Source: an uncultured Lachnospiraceae bacterium
GTDB lineage: Bacteria; Bacillota; Clostridia; Lachnospirales; Lachnospiraceae
Assembly: GCA_947624875.1 (NCBI GenBank)
Contig: CANQMA010000016.1
Span: 1 to 35,005, forward strand
Direction: 5' to 3'
Length of the DNA: 35,005 nt
Below the pieces are notes generated by a model that saw only the letters and a program-made list of their open reading frames with translations, was not told the origin of the DNA and made no database searches. Shown in pieces: positions 27,043 to 34,880 of this stretch (positions are counted from its first letter, which is position 1; each line of letters opens with the position of its first letter). The position numbers and the translations under genes were made by a program.

Positions 27043-28449
27043 ATGCAAAAGAATTACCAAAGAATTTTGACACTGTTTTTCATGGCGCTGTTTTTTCAGT
27101 GCTTATCTTTAAAGCCTGTTGATGCGGCAGGAATAGAGACAACGACAGCGGTTTCTCCCTCTACCGAACAGAGTTCATCCGAAGAAAGCACTGCACAAGA
27201 ACTGACAACTATCCAAGAAGAGACGACTACACTGAATGAGCAGACTACACAGGAAACGACAACAACTGATAAAGAACCGAATATGCCGGAGCAACAGACT
27301 TCAAAGAAACCCAACAGCGATTTAAAAAAGTTTACTGTATCTACGCTCTCCCCTTTAAAGTCAAAAATTGTTGTATTAGACCCGGGGCATTGTATGATAC
27401 ACGGTGGCGCTGCCGGCCATGGGTTAAGAGAAGATGTCGTCGTTTTAAATATTGCAAAAGCCTGTCAGAAAAAACTCAATCAGTACGGCGATATCACTGT
27501 CTATATGACCCGGTCGACCATGAGTTGCTGCACGAGGCTAAATTTAGGAGAATGCCTCACGGCAAGGAACCGTTTCTCCCGCCGGCTGGGGGCAGACTTT
27601 CTGATTAGTTTTCATATCAATTGGGATGAAAATTCCGGCAGGACAGGTGCATTTGTTTTGCCTGCCTACCGTTCCAAATATCATGACCGTGTTCGGGTTG
27701 AATCCCAAGCCCTAGGGAAGTTGATCCTTTCAGAATTATCCGGTCTGGGCATTCAAAATAACGGTTTATGGCTTCGCAAGCTTTCCAAAGGACGTTATTC
27801 CAACGGTGCGAGATACGATTATTATTCCATTGTCCGCAATGGCGTTATCTATAACATCCCCAGCCTGATTATTGAGCATGGATATATCACCAATCCATCC
27901 GACTGCCAAAAATACTTTCGGACACAGGCCAAAAGGAAACTTCTCGGAGAAGCTGATGCCAACGCCATTATTTCTTATTATGGACTGAAGCAAAAGGTAA
28001 TGAACGGAAAATTTAAAAAGCAACACGGGGCAGCCTACTTTATCAATGATAAAGGGGAAAAGGTAAGCGGCTGGATCAAACAGAATGGAAAATGGTATTA
28101 TTGTTCTCCGGAAACCGGGAAGCGGATGACCGGATTTGTGACCGTCGACAATAATCTGTTTTACCTGAAGTCCACCGGTGAAATGGTTACCGGAAAATTT
28201 AAGGTAAAAGGAAAAACTTATTTTGCCAAAGGAAATGGAACTATAATCAGAAACAAAATATGGAATCTTGGCACTGAAAAAAATTATTTTAATGCCAAGG
28301 GGGTTCAGCAGCGGGGCTGGGTTACCTATCAAAATAAAAAATATTATTTCAGCAGAAAAACCGGCGCCATGGTATACGGCTGGCAGAAAATTCATAAGAA
28401 ATCGTACTATTTTAATAGGAAAACCGGGCGGCTGATGACAAAAAAATAA
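27043..28449 (+). CDS. Secreted N-acetylmuramoyl-L-alanine amidase
   Basis: Peptidoglycan amidase of the amidase_3 (zinc) family, 468 residues. Signal peptide about 1-29 (ends VDAAG). Thr/Glu-rich linker about 31-95. Catalytic domain about 107-312, with zinc ligands His116 (LDPGH), Glu130 and His191 (SFHIN) and catalytic Glu279 (IIEHGYITNP). C-terminal repeats about 325-468 of choline-binding/cell-wall-binding type (GWIKQNGKWYYCSPETGKRM, GWQKIHKKSYYFNRKTGRLM). AGAGGA before the ATG. Likely acts in cell separation or wall turnover. Confidence 0.92.
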   Translation: MQKNYQRILTLFFMALFFQCLSLKPVDAAGIETTTAVSPSTEQSSSEESTAQELTTIQEETTTLNEQTTQETTTTDKEPNMPEQQTSKKPNSDLKKFTVSTLSPLKSKIVVLDPGHCMIHGGAAGHGLREDVVVLNIAKACQKKLNQYGDITVYMTRSTMSCCTRLNLGECLTARNRFSRRLGADFLISFHINWDENSGRTGAFVLPAYRSKYHDRVRVESQALGKLILSELSGLGIQNNGLWLRKLSKGRYSNGARYDYYSIVRNGVIYNIPSLIIEHGYITNPSDCQKYFRTQAKRKLLGEADANAIISYYGLKQKVMNGKFKKQHGAAYFINDKGEKVSGWIKQNGKWYYCSPETGKRMTGFVTVDNNLFYLKSTGEMVTGKFKVKGKTYFAKGNGTIIRNKIWNLGTEKNYFNAKGVQQRGWVTYQNKKYYFSRKTGAMVYGWQKIHKKSYYFNRKTGRLMTKK

Positions 28450-28472
28450 GAGGAATCCCTTTATTCCTAAAA

Positions 28473-28479
28473 TTCGACA
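28473..28479 (-). promoter_or_regulatory. TGTCGAA sequence resembling a Spo0A box
   Basis: The minus strand reads TGTCGAA, the core of a 0A box, between the amidase gene and the small coiled-coil gene. A 7-base match is expected by chance in a window this size, so this is a hint only. Confidence 0.15.
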
Positions 28480-28550
28480 TGATTCTACTTTTTGGCATTT
28501 TTTCTCGAAAGATTGCCTAAAGAAATTTCCAAAATACTCCTGTGAAATAG

Positions 28551-28613
28551 TATAATAATTTTGTACGGGTTATTATGCTGCCTTGCCATTCATTTCATGG
28601 ATAGCAAATGCAG
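28551..28613 (+). promoter_or_regulatory. Candidate promoter and leader hairpin for the small coiled-coil gene
   Basis: TATAAT at 28551-28556 has a weak -35 (TTTCCA). It is followed by an interrupted hairpin, 28578-28613 (CTGC, TTGC and CCAT arms paired with ATGG, GCAA and GCAG). The hairpin ends about 20 bases before the likely start codon. Confidence 0.35.
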
Positions 28614-28633
28614 TTTAAATGGGGGTGTTTTTG

Positions 28634-28819
28634 GTGAAAGATACGGAAAATACGCTTGTACTGGATGATTTGTCTGCAATTTCAGGCGAATTAGAAGCAC
28701 TAAAGAAGCAGCTCATAGATGAGCGGCAACAGAGAAAACACTGGCAGGAACTGGCGATGGTTTTTCACGATGCGTTATGGGAAGAAATCAACCGCGCAAA
28801 GGAAGTCGGTGTCAAATAA
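28634..28819 (+). CDS. Small coiled-coil protein, function unknown
   Basis: 61 residues from the GTG at 28634, chosen because the GGGGGTG upstream gives a Shine-Dalgarno. An ATG at 28619 has none and would contain it. The sequence LSAISGELEALKKQLIDERQ then HWQELAMVFHDALWEEINRA predicts one long amphipathic helix with heptad hydrophobics. No signal peptide or membrane segment. Single gene closed by a strong terminator. Family not recognised. Confidence 0.7.
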   Translation: MKDTENTLVLDDLSAISGELEALKKQLIDERQQRKHWQELAMVFHDALWEEINRAKEVGVK

Positions 28820-28820
28820 T

Positions 28821-28867
28821 AAAACTGTCAGAATGAGAACTCAAAAACGCTCATACTGACAGTTTTT
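28821..28867. terminator. Bidirectional terminator
   Basis: AAAACTGTCAG-a-ATGAG pairs with CTCAT-a-CTGACAGTTTT, followed by a T-run on the plus strand and an A-run mirrored on the minus strand. It serves the small coiled-coil gene and the convergent L,D-transpeptidase gene. Confidence 0.9.
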
Positions 28868-28875
28868 TGTTTTCT

Positions 28876-30318
28876 TTAATAATAGACAATGACGGGGGTG
28901 CCATTGGACATCAGTTCATAAATCTTTGCTGCCGCAGCGGCGGGGAGATTGATGCATCCATGCGAACCGCCTTTCTTCCAAATGCTTCCGCCAAAGGAAC
29001 CGCGCCACGGGGCGTCATGCAATCCCACGCCCTGATTCGTCAGGCGAATCCAATATTTGGTCGGCGTCTCGTACTCATACTTTCCATTTGGTTTCTTCTC
29101 TCCACGCAGAATTTTATTTTGCTGCATATCATATGCAGTAAATGCTCCTGCCGGCGTTCTGTGTTTACTATCATCTTTTCCGGACACTACGTCCGTTTCT
29201 AAAACAACTTTCCCTTTTTTATAGACCCAAAGATGCTGCGCGCCCAAATCGACTTCGCAGTAATCCCGGCCAAATCCATCATTGTCTGACAAATCAGCAG
29301 CTTCCATCATACTGTAAACCGGTTTTCTCTTTTCAGCTTTTTTTGTCTTTAAATCCTTTTCCAGCTGTTTTGCTTCTTCTTCCTCAGAAATTTTCCATCC
29401 ATAATATGAAGTTGCCGGAAGCGTGATGGTTTCCCCGGAATGCGTCACAAAAGTCCGTTCCTGTTCTGTGGTATCGACTTCCTTTGCCAGCGTATGTACA
29501 AATTCTTTGATTTTGGCCTTCCAACGGTCCTGGTCCTTGTAATGCTTTCCATTTTTATCTTTTTTTAACCACTTCACCAGTGTCGTGCCATTTAAGACCT
29601 TCTTTTTTCCATTTGGCAGAAGGTACGTGACTTTTGTGCCCACTAAATCATTGAGATTCGGAATCTGCTCTGTCAATTCTTTATCATCGGCCTTGACATC
29701 CGGCGCATCATAAACACTTTCCATATCCAGTGTAGACTCGCTTTTTTTCACAGCGGAAGTCACAGCCTTATAAACATTTTTTTCCTGAAGAGTCGTTCCC
29801 AAAACCTCGGGCTGAATAGAAAAAGAGCCGTCCTTATATACCGGAAAGGCGTCCTGCGGCGCCTCCATATTCTGCTTTTGCAGTGCAGGCATTAAATTCA
29901 ACTGTTTTTTTAACTGCTCTTCCGAAAAATCCGCCTCTATCATATAGTCGTTGCTTTTTCTAAACAAGATATCTATAAACCAGAGACGATTATTCTGTTT
30001 ATCTAAAAGTTTCTCAATATCATACTGATTTACACAATGAAATGCAAAATCTTTTCCATAGATTGTCTCTGTGTTGTTATTGCGGAATTTCAAGGTAAGT
30101 ACGTAATCGTCTTCTCCCTCACGCATTTTCGTTTCCGCTTCTTCGACGGTCAGTCCACTGACATCAATCCCGTTAATCGTCGTTCCGTTTGTAAAATTGA
30201 TACGATAACTGCCAAGCATATATAGATAACTTACGCCAAAAAAAACAGCGACCGTCACAATCACTCCAATAATAATATCTTTTCTTTTCACGTTTTTAAA
30301 AAACTTTTTCCGACTCAT
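28876..30318 (-). CDS. L,D-transpeptidase, YkuD type, membrane-anchored
   Basis: Cross-links peptidoglycan stems (3-3 links) or attaches proteins. 480 residues: cytosolic basic tail, one transmembrane helix at about 15-34 (IIIGVIVTVAVFFGVSYLYM), an extracytoplasmic part with PG_binding_4-like regions, and a C-terminal YkuD domain from about 355 (YCEVDLGAQHLWVYKKGKV). The active-site motif SHGCINLP has catalytic Cys455 and His453; GVGLHDAPW supplies another His. Monocistronic, with a promoter near 30397-30424. Confidence 0.93.
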   Translation of the reverse strand: MSRKKFFKNVKRKDIIIGVIVTVAVFFGVSYLYMLGSYRINFTNGTTINGIDVSGLTVEEAETKMREGEDDYVLTLKFRNNNTETIYGKDFAFHCVNQYDIEKLLDKQNNRLWFIDILFRKSNDYMIEADFSEEQLKKQLNLMPALQKQNMEAPQDAFPVYKDGSFSIQPEVLGTTLQEKNVYKAVTSAVKKSESTLDMESVYDAPDVKADDKELTEQIPNLNDLVGTKVTYLLPNGKKKVLNGTTLVKWLKKDKNGKHYKDQDRWKAKIKEFVHTLAKEVDTTEQERTFVTHSGETITLPATSYYGWKISEEEEAKQLEKDLKTKKAEKRKPVYSMMEAADLSDNDGFGRDYCEVDLGAQHLWVYKKGKVVLETDVVSGKDDSKHRTPAGAFTAYDMQQNKILRGEKKPNGKYEYETPTKYWIRLTNQGVGLHDAPWRGSFGGSIWKKGGSHGCINLPAAAAAKIYELMSNGTPVIVYY

Positions 30319-30396
30319 GTCGCTCTCCCGTTTTATTAAAGCCTGTCTGCAATACCTTCTTTATCATAGAACTGAATCAATTATAATTCCCAGATT

Positions 30397-30424
30397 ATAT
30401 TAGCACATTCCTTGGATTTGTAAA
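30397..30424 (-). promoter_or_regulatory. Promoter of the L,D-transpeptidase gene
   Basis: Minus-strand TTTACA (30419-30424), a 16-base spacer and TAATAT (30397-30402) with a TGC extension. A TATAAT overlaps it at 30394-30399. Confidence 0.55.
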
Positions 30425-30480
30425 TCAATTTTTATCACTTTTTTTCAACAGAAATTCCGTCAGTCTTTCAATTCATCTCG

Positions 30481-31272
30481 TCATCCGACCAGCCATTTAT
30501 GTTTTGCAACACTATATAATGGAATCCATGGAATTAAAATCGGAACACTTTTACAATAATTCTGATATTCTAAGTTTTCTCCATAGTTTTTATTCTGACG
30601 GAGTTCTAATCTTCTGGCACCGCCAAACATGATATAAATAATACATAAGAGTCCAAAAATTGCAGCGCCCCATTGCAGGACTCCCTCATATATTGTCACT
30701 CCGGACAAAAACACGCCAAGCCATGTCAAAATTTCTCCAAGATAATTCGGGCATCGCACCAACCGGTATAGTCCGATATCGCAAAATCTCTTTGGATTCT
30801 TTTTCTTATATTTATTTTTTGTGTAATCTGCCAAAGCCTCCGTCACGATTCCGAGAGCCATAATAATCAAACCTGCTATCCCCATTACATCATCGCTCTG
30901 CCCGTTTGATAACCTGAAAAATATCGGTGCAGTTTCACAGCAATAAAGAAAGGAACAAGCCGCCCATGTCAGAACCTTCAGAATCGGCTTAATTTCTGCT
31001 CCGTCCACCATATCTTCTTTCACCGTATTCCGATAGGCTGCGCTTTTTGCCTCCCGAAGAAACAGATACCCACCCAGACGGACACCGTATACGATTAACA
31101 GAACAGACATTAACCCACTGACTACCGTTAAATGATTGAAAAATAACACCGGAATCACTACACCTAGAGCAGCAATGGAAAATCCATATCCAACAGAAAT
31201 AAACCATAAAAATTTTTTAAACCCAATGGAACTGACAGCCATGGCGACAAGAAATAGAATTAAAAACTGCAT
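30481..31272 (-). CDS. DUF1295 family membrane protein
   Basis: 263 residues, about six to seven membrane segments. The C-terminal half resembles the steroid 5-alpha-reductase C-terminal/isoprenylcysteine methyltransferase-like fold: ADYTKNKYKKKNPKRFCDIG, LYRLVRCPNYLGEILTWLGV and RRLELRQNKNYGENLEYQNY. In this fold those regions bind NADPH or SAM. The substrate is unknown. ATG start with weak AGGACAT upstream. Appears monocistronic. Confidence 0.85.
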   Translation of the reverse strand: MQFLILFLVAMAVSSIGFKKFLWFISVGYGFSIAALGVVIPVLFFNHLTVVSGLMSVLLIVYGVRLGGYLFLREAKSAAYRNTVKEDMVDGAEIKPILKVLTWAACSFLYCCETAPIFFRLSNGQSDDVMGIAGLIIMALGIVTEALADYTKNKYKKKNPKRFCDIGLYRLVRCPNYLGEILTWLGVFLSGVTIYEGVLQWGAAIFGLLCIIYIMFGGARRLELRQNKNYGENLEYQNYCKSVPILIPWIPLYSVAKHKWLVG

Positions 31273-31451
31273 TGTTGATGTCCTTTTTCATAAAAATTGA
31301 TATCTATATATCCATTATATCTTATGCTCTGTAAACTTTTTAGTTTCATAAAAACATAGGATTTTCAATACATTTTTCAATTTAGCACAATTCTCGGAAA
31401 TAATAAATAGTGTTCTTGCGTTTTCAATTTTTTATTATTGCTTTTCATCAA

Positions 31452-31497
31452 AAAATGCAGAAAAAGAGACTTGTTTTCATCTGCTTTTCTGCATTTT
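31452..31497. terminator. Bidirectional terminator after the PepSY lipoprotein gene
   Basis: AAAATGCAGAAAA (31452-31464) and TTTTCTGCATTTT (31485-31497) are perfect 13-bp complements with a 20-base loop. It lies 44 bases past the lipoprotein stop codon. The rest of 31273-31440 is AT-rich with nothing recognised. Confidence 0.8.
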
Positions 31498-31540
31498 AAA
31501 AATCATTATATTTCATCTGTCATATTCTGCCAATGCCTTA

Positions 31541-32188
31541 TCAGTCATAAATGGATTCTGCTTCCCACTCTATGACAGAACCTGTCTGCGCATCAATTTC
31601 AAAATCATATTCCATTGCCTTGTAAATCACAGAGCCTTCGTAAATCTCCCTACCATCATCGGTATCAAGATGAATCCTCACATCAGATTCCGTTGCGCCG
31701 TTTACTTTAGAAAGCACCAATGCTATTGCATCCTCCCGGCTGAAAGTCTCACTGCTTTTGTCATTATTTTTTCCTTCAAAGTCGTACTCAATATCATAAT
31801 CCTTTTCCAGTATCGCTCCGTCTGCCGCAGCAATCTTATAGTCATACTCTTTTGTACCGGCATAGAAGTCCACTTCATATTCCTGTCTGCCATCGTCCAT
31901 TTCTAATTTGACACGAATGCCTGTGACGTCATTCTCTTTCACGCCCGCATCGTCCAAGGCAATTTTCTTTGCCTTATCCTCGGAAATAATCGATGTGTCG
32001 CCTGTATTTTGACCGGCCTCTGCCGCCGGCTTTACATTTGTGGTATCTTGCAAAACAGTTTCCTGCGCTGTCACAACATCCGTCTGCATGGCAGTGGATT
32101 CCTGCGCTGTCTGACGCTGTCCGGAACAAGCGGAAAGAATCCCTGCTGTTAATAAGGATACTGTAATCAGTGAAAGTCTTATTTTCAT
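31541..32188 (-). CDS. PepSY-domain lipoprotein
   Basis: 215 residues from ATG 32188, chosen because GGAGG is 7 bases upstream (the ATG at 32194 is one base from it). Lipoprotein signal with lipobox LSAC near residue 20. A Ser/Thr/Gln-rich linker follows, then two PepSY domains: ISEDKAKKIALDDAGVKEND to ILEKDYDIEYD, and FSREDAIALVLSKVNGATES to SVIEWEAE. PepSY domains often inhibit peptidases or sense the envelope; the partner is unknown. TATAAT at 32217-32222 is a likely -10. Confidence 0.9.
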   Translation of the reverse strand: MKIRLSLITVSLLTAGILSACSGQRQTAQESTAMQTDVVTAQETVLQDTTNVKPAAEAGQNTGDTSIISEDKAKKIALDDAGVKENDVTGIRVKLEMDDGRQEYEVDFYAGTKEYDYKIAAADGAILEKDYDIEYDFEGKNNDKSSETFSREDAIALVLSKVNGATESDVRIHLDTDDGREIYEGSVIYKAMEYDFEIDAQTGSVIEWEAESIYD

Positions 32189-32216
32189 AAACATACCTCC
32201 TCATAAATATTTATCG

Positions 32217-32222
32217 ATTATA
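32217..32222 (-). promoter_or_regulatory. -10 element of the PepSY lipoprotein gene
   Basis: Minus-strand TATAAT 28 bases before the start codon. No good -35 is visible upstream. Confidence 0.45.
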
Positions 32223-32246
32223 GTATATCTGTTTTGTGTGAAAAAA

Positions 32247-32468
32247 TTATGAATTCCCAAAATGAATTTGATCCAATTGCTGCATTTCTGCTTCGTCCAT
32301 CTGAAGAACTTCTCCATTTTCTCCCCAAACCATAGGACTGAATGCGCAGGAGCATCCCATGCCCTCTGCCGGCGGGTTTTCCATAGCCACACCAACTATA
32401 TCTTCCATTGCCCGCACGGACAATTCTTTCAGTCGTGGTTCCATACCGCCGCAGCAATTTGGATTCAA
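32247..32468 (-). CDS. Possible small Cys-containing protein
   Basis: 73 codons from TTG 32468. The product has PNCCGGMEPRLKELSVRAME, then GMGCSCAFSPMVWGENGEVL and DEAEMQQLDQIHF. The CC and CSC pairs and balanced composition look protein-like, but the start is uncertain (TTG with only a weak GACGGA upstream, and the frame stays open further upstream). It may be a real small protein or a remnant. Lies between the ATPase pseudogene and the lipoprotein gene. Family not recognised. Confidence 0.35.
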   Translation of the reverse strand: MNPNCCGGMEPRLKELSVRAMEDIVGVAMENPPAEGMGCSCAFSPMVWGENGEVLQMDEAEMQQLDQIHFGNS

Positions 32469-32497
32469 AATTCCGTCGGTTTTGACAATACCTGATT

Positions 32498-33463
32498 TTA
32501 TTGATTTAAGCTGCCTTCATTTAATAAAAAATCATATAAATTTAATATCAGGATACCCGATTCATTATAATGTGTAGGCCCGTCCTTTACAATAATGATT
32601 TTCTTGAATGAATCATTAATATTGCGAAGTGATAATTGTTCCTGTTCTTCTTTTTCCTGTGTAGGAATTGTCAGCGCAGATTGTATATATATTCTTTTTG
32701 AGCCTTGATTACACACAAAATCTACTTCCAACTGTTTCTGTACTTTTTTCTTTTCTTCTGTGTAATAACTATACTCAACCATTCCTACGTCTACATGATA
32801 ACCCCTGATCAAAAGTTCATTATAAATGATGTTTTCCATAATATGTGTTTCTTCATACTGTCTAAAATTAATTCTCACATTACGCAGCCCACAATCTGTA
32901 AAGTAAAATTTCATAGGGGTTCCAATATATTTTCTTCCCTTCACATCATAGCGCTTTGCCCTGCTAATCAAAAAAGAATCTTCAAAATAATCCAAGTATT
33001 TTTTAATGGTGTCGGGGGGGGACCGGTGTCCCTTTTACTGTTTTAAATGTATCTGATCTCCTCGTCCCCTAAACTCTGTGATAATATCCTTTGATAAAAA
33101 CTTCGCATTACTACCTGTTACATAGGTATCCACATTATTTATATGCAAAAAACTATTTAGCACATCTTCAAACTCCGCCACCATCTGCACTTCATCTAGT
33201 AATACATAATACATTTGATCATCTTTAACAGCATCATGGATATATTCGCATAAAACGTCTGGATTTCTATATTTTTTATTAATTCTATCATCCAAAGCTA
33301 TCCTAATAATATGGTTGTCGTCAACTCCGCATTCTAACAAATATTTATAAAAAAGATTCAATAGAAGATAAGTCTTTCCGCATCTTCTGATTCCTGTGAT
33401 AACTTTAATCATCCCATTGTGTTTTCTTCTTATTAGTTTTTCCAAATACATATCCCTTTTCAT
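32498..33463 (-). pseudogene. AAA_14/DUF4143 ATPase with internal deletion and stop
   Basis: The N-terminal part (33463-33038) has Walker A GIRRCGKTYLL, Walker B YVLLDEVQ and the family motif STEFRGRG-like TEFRGRGDQIH. After a TAA at 33035-33037 the same frame continues as TIKKYLDYFEDSFLISRAKR to LYDFLLNEG, the family C-terminus with the DUF4143 nuclease-like region. About 100-130 central residues of the usual roughly 420 are missing and are replaced by a GC-rich scar (33004-33034). Probably non-functional, though the two halves could be made separately. Confidence 0.85.
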
Positions 33464-33475
33464 GCGACAACACCT

Positions 33476-33568
33476 CTATTGAAAATTTAGTCTCTATTTC
33501 TTCTGTTTTTTCAATAATATTGTGGTTTTTTTCATGATAGGAGTCAAGACTATTGAAAATTTAGTCTC
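33476..33568. repeat. 19-bp direct repeats flanking 55 bases
   Basis: The same 19 bases (CTATTGAAAATTTAGTCTC) occur at 33476-33494 and 33550-33568. The second copy encodes the last codons (RLNFQ and stop) of the upstream hypothetical gene. The intervening 55 bases show no inverted repeat. This fits a slippage or insertion event that duplicated the gene's 3' end. Confidence 0.85.
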
Positions 33569-34131
33569 CAATCAATCTCCGGAAAGTTCTTTTCTAGAAA
33601 AAAACGATATTCCGGATGTTCATTGGCACTCTTGTATTCTTCCTTCAACATCTTGTATAAGCGTTTCCTCATATTCTCTGAAACATCATCATAATGCAAA
33701 ATTGTAATCAAACCTTGTTTTTCAGCCTGAAGAATTGCTTCATATGCGTCTACCACAAATTCTACATCCGACACCAGAACTGAAGAATTACTCGTTATTG
33801 CATCAGGAATACTCACTTCATATCCAGAATCATTTACATGCTCCGCTCTATATATGTATCCTGATACACCCTTGTATGTGGATAATAATGCATTCGGATA
33901 GTATTCTTCAATTCTTAAACGTCCGTCTTTTTCAAATCCGTAAGAACCCCACTTTTGCCATATTCCATCATAAGAATAGTTGTTTTCCTTACAATACTTC
34001 TCAATAGCATTACTCAAATAAACCAATGTATTCTCTCTTTTTTTAGAAAAATAAATTAAAGGAATCCCATGATTTGATATTCTTGGTTCCAAACACTGAA
34101 TGCCCTCTATTGATGACGCATGATAAAACAT
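33550..34131 (-). CDS. Hypothetical protein with YHAS N-terminal motif
   Basis: 193 residues from ATG 34131, chosen for GGAGG 6 bases upstream. Begins MFYHASSIEGIQCLEPRISN, then GIPLIYFSKKRENTLVYLSN and WQKWGSYGFEKDGRLRIEEY. The opening F/LYHAS segment resembles ADP-ribosyltransferase-fold proteins, but I see no complete catalytic signature, so function is open. No signal peptide. It overlaps an upstream small ORF by 89 bases, and its 3' end is duplicated downstream. Confidence 0.6.
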   Translation of the reverse strand: MFYHASSIEGIQCLEPRISNHGIPLIYFSKKRENTLVYLSNAIEKYCKENNYSYDGIWQKWGSYGFEKDGRLRIEEYYPNALLSTYKGVSGYIYRAEHVNDSGYEVSIPDAITSNSSVLVSDVEFVVDAYEAILQAEKQGLITILHYDDVSENMRKRLYKMLKEEYKSANEHPEYRFFLEKNFPEIDWRLNFQ

Positions 34132-34225
34132 CGTTTTCCTCCACAAATTTCGTATCATCCTTGATTTCTTCGATTGGATACAGTTCTTCACAGATATCCG
34201 GTACAATTTCTAATGCATTTATCAT
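34043..34225 (-). CDS. Small upstream ORF overlapping the YHAS gene
   Basis: 60 residues, MINALEIVPDICEELYPIEE and so on, rich in Glu and Asp. TGAGG lies 5 bases before the ATG, and the start is 2 bases after the GNAT pseudogene stop codon. The last 89 bases overlap the YHAS gene in another frame, so it may translationally couple that gene. It could be a genuine small partner protein or a coupling ORF. Family not recognised. Confidence 0.45.
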   Translation of the reverse strand: MINALEIVPDICEELYPIEEIKDDTKFVEENDVLSCVINRGHSVFGTKNIKSWDSFNLFF

Positions 34226-34227
34226 TT

Positions 34228-34818
34228 TTACCTCAATGCTTTTCTCATTACTTTTACAAATTTAAAATCTGCCACTTCCGTAAAATTATTTCGTTCATAC
34301 ATTTTCTGTGTTCCGTGATATTGAAACTCAAATTCTTCATCTGCAAACGGATAAGTTTCAATAGATGCATATCCCTCTTTTAATGCATCCTCACAAACTT
34401 TGTCTAACAGATTTTATGCCACACCTCTCCCACGATATTGTGGGTCTACTAAAAAGCAAAAGATTGATTTTATTTTCAGATTATCATCCTGCTCTGTTTG
34501 ATAACCAATTTCTTCAAACATTGTCATCAAATACCGATAATTTTTTCTATCATTTACATTACACCAACCAATAACGATTCCATCCTCATAAGCTAGGTAT
34601 CCCTGCATTTCTCCATTCTGAATCAGTTCCATTGCTTTCTGTCTGCGTTCCATTGAGTTTGTCCACTCTTCCTGTGTTTTTCGGTCAAGATGCCCTTCAA
34701 GGCAATAACAGAATGCCCAATCCTCATGATCTTTAAATGCAATATCATCAAAAAACTTTACCCAGTCTCCGCACAGTTCTGGCGTCAATTTTCTTATTTC
34801 AATGCTTTGTTTTTCCAT
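34228..34818 (-). pseudogene. GNAT acetyltransferase with one nonsense codon
   Basis: An in-frame TAA at 34414-34416 cuts a 196-codon GNAT reading frame. The upstream part ends in the acetyl-CoA motif VDPQYRGRGVA. Directly after the stop the same frame continues NLLDKVCEDALKEGYASIET to MYERNNFTEVADFKFVKVMR, the rest of the GNAT fold. The stop replaces what is usually a Gln or similar residue in RGxGVAxxLL. Everything else is intact, suggesting a recent change or a sequencing error. Confidence 0.85.
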
Positions 34819-34880
34819 CTGAAATTACTCTCCTTTGACTTTTCATCCATTTTACTCCAAAATTACTCTTTTGTTTTTTC

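Noticed and set aside
27766-28395. Long minus-strand frame inside the amidase gene
   Set aside because: The plus-strand gene has a signal peptide, catalytic motifs and wall-binding repeats. The reverse frame is its shadow.
32201-32457. Overlapping minus-strand frames near the lipoprotein promoter
   Set aside because: Alternative frames of the same stretch with Trp/Arg-rich, non-protein-like composition; only 32247-32468 looks plausible.
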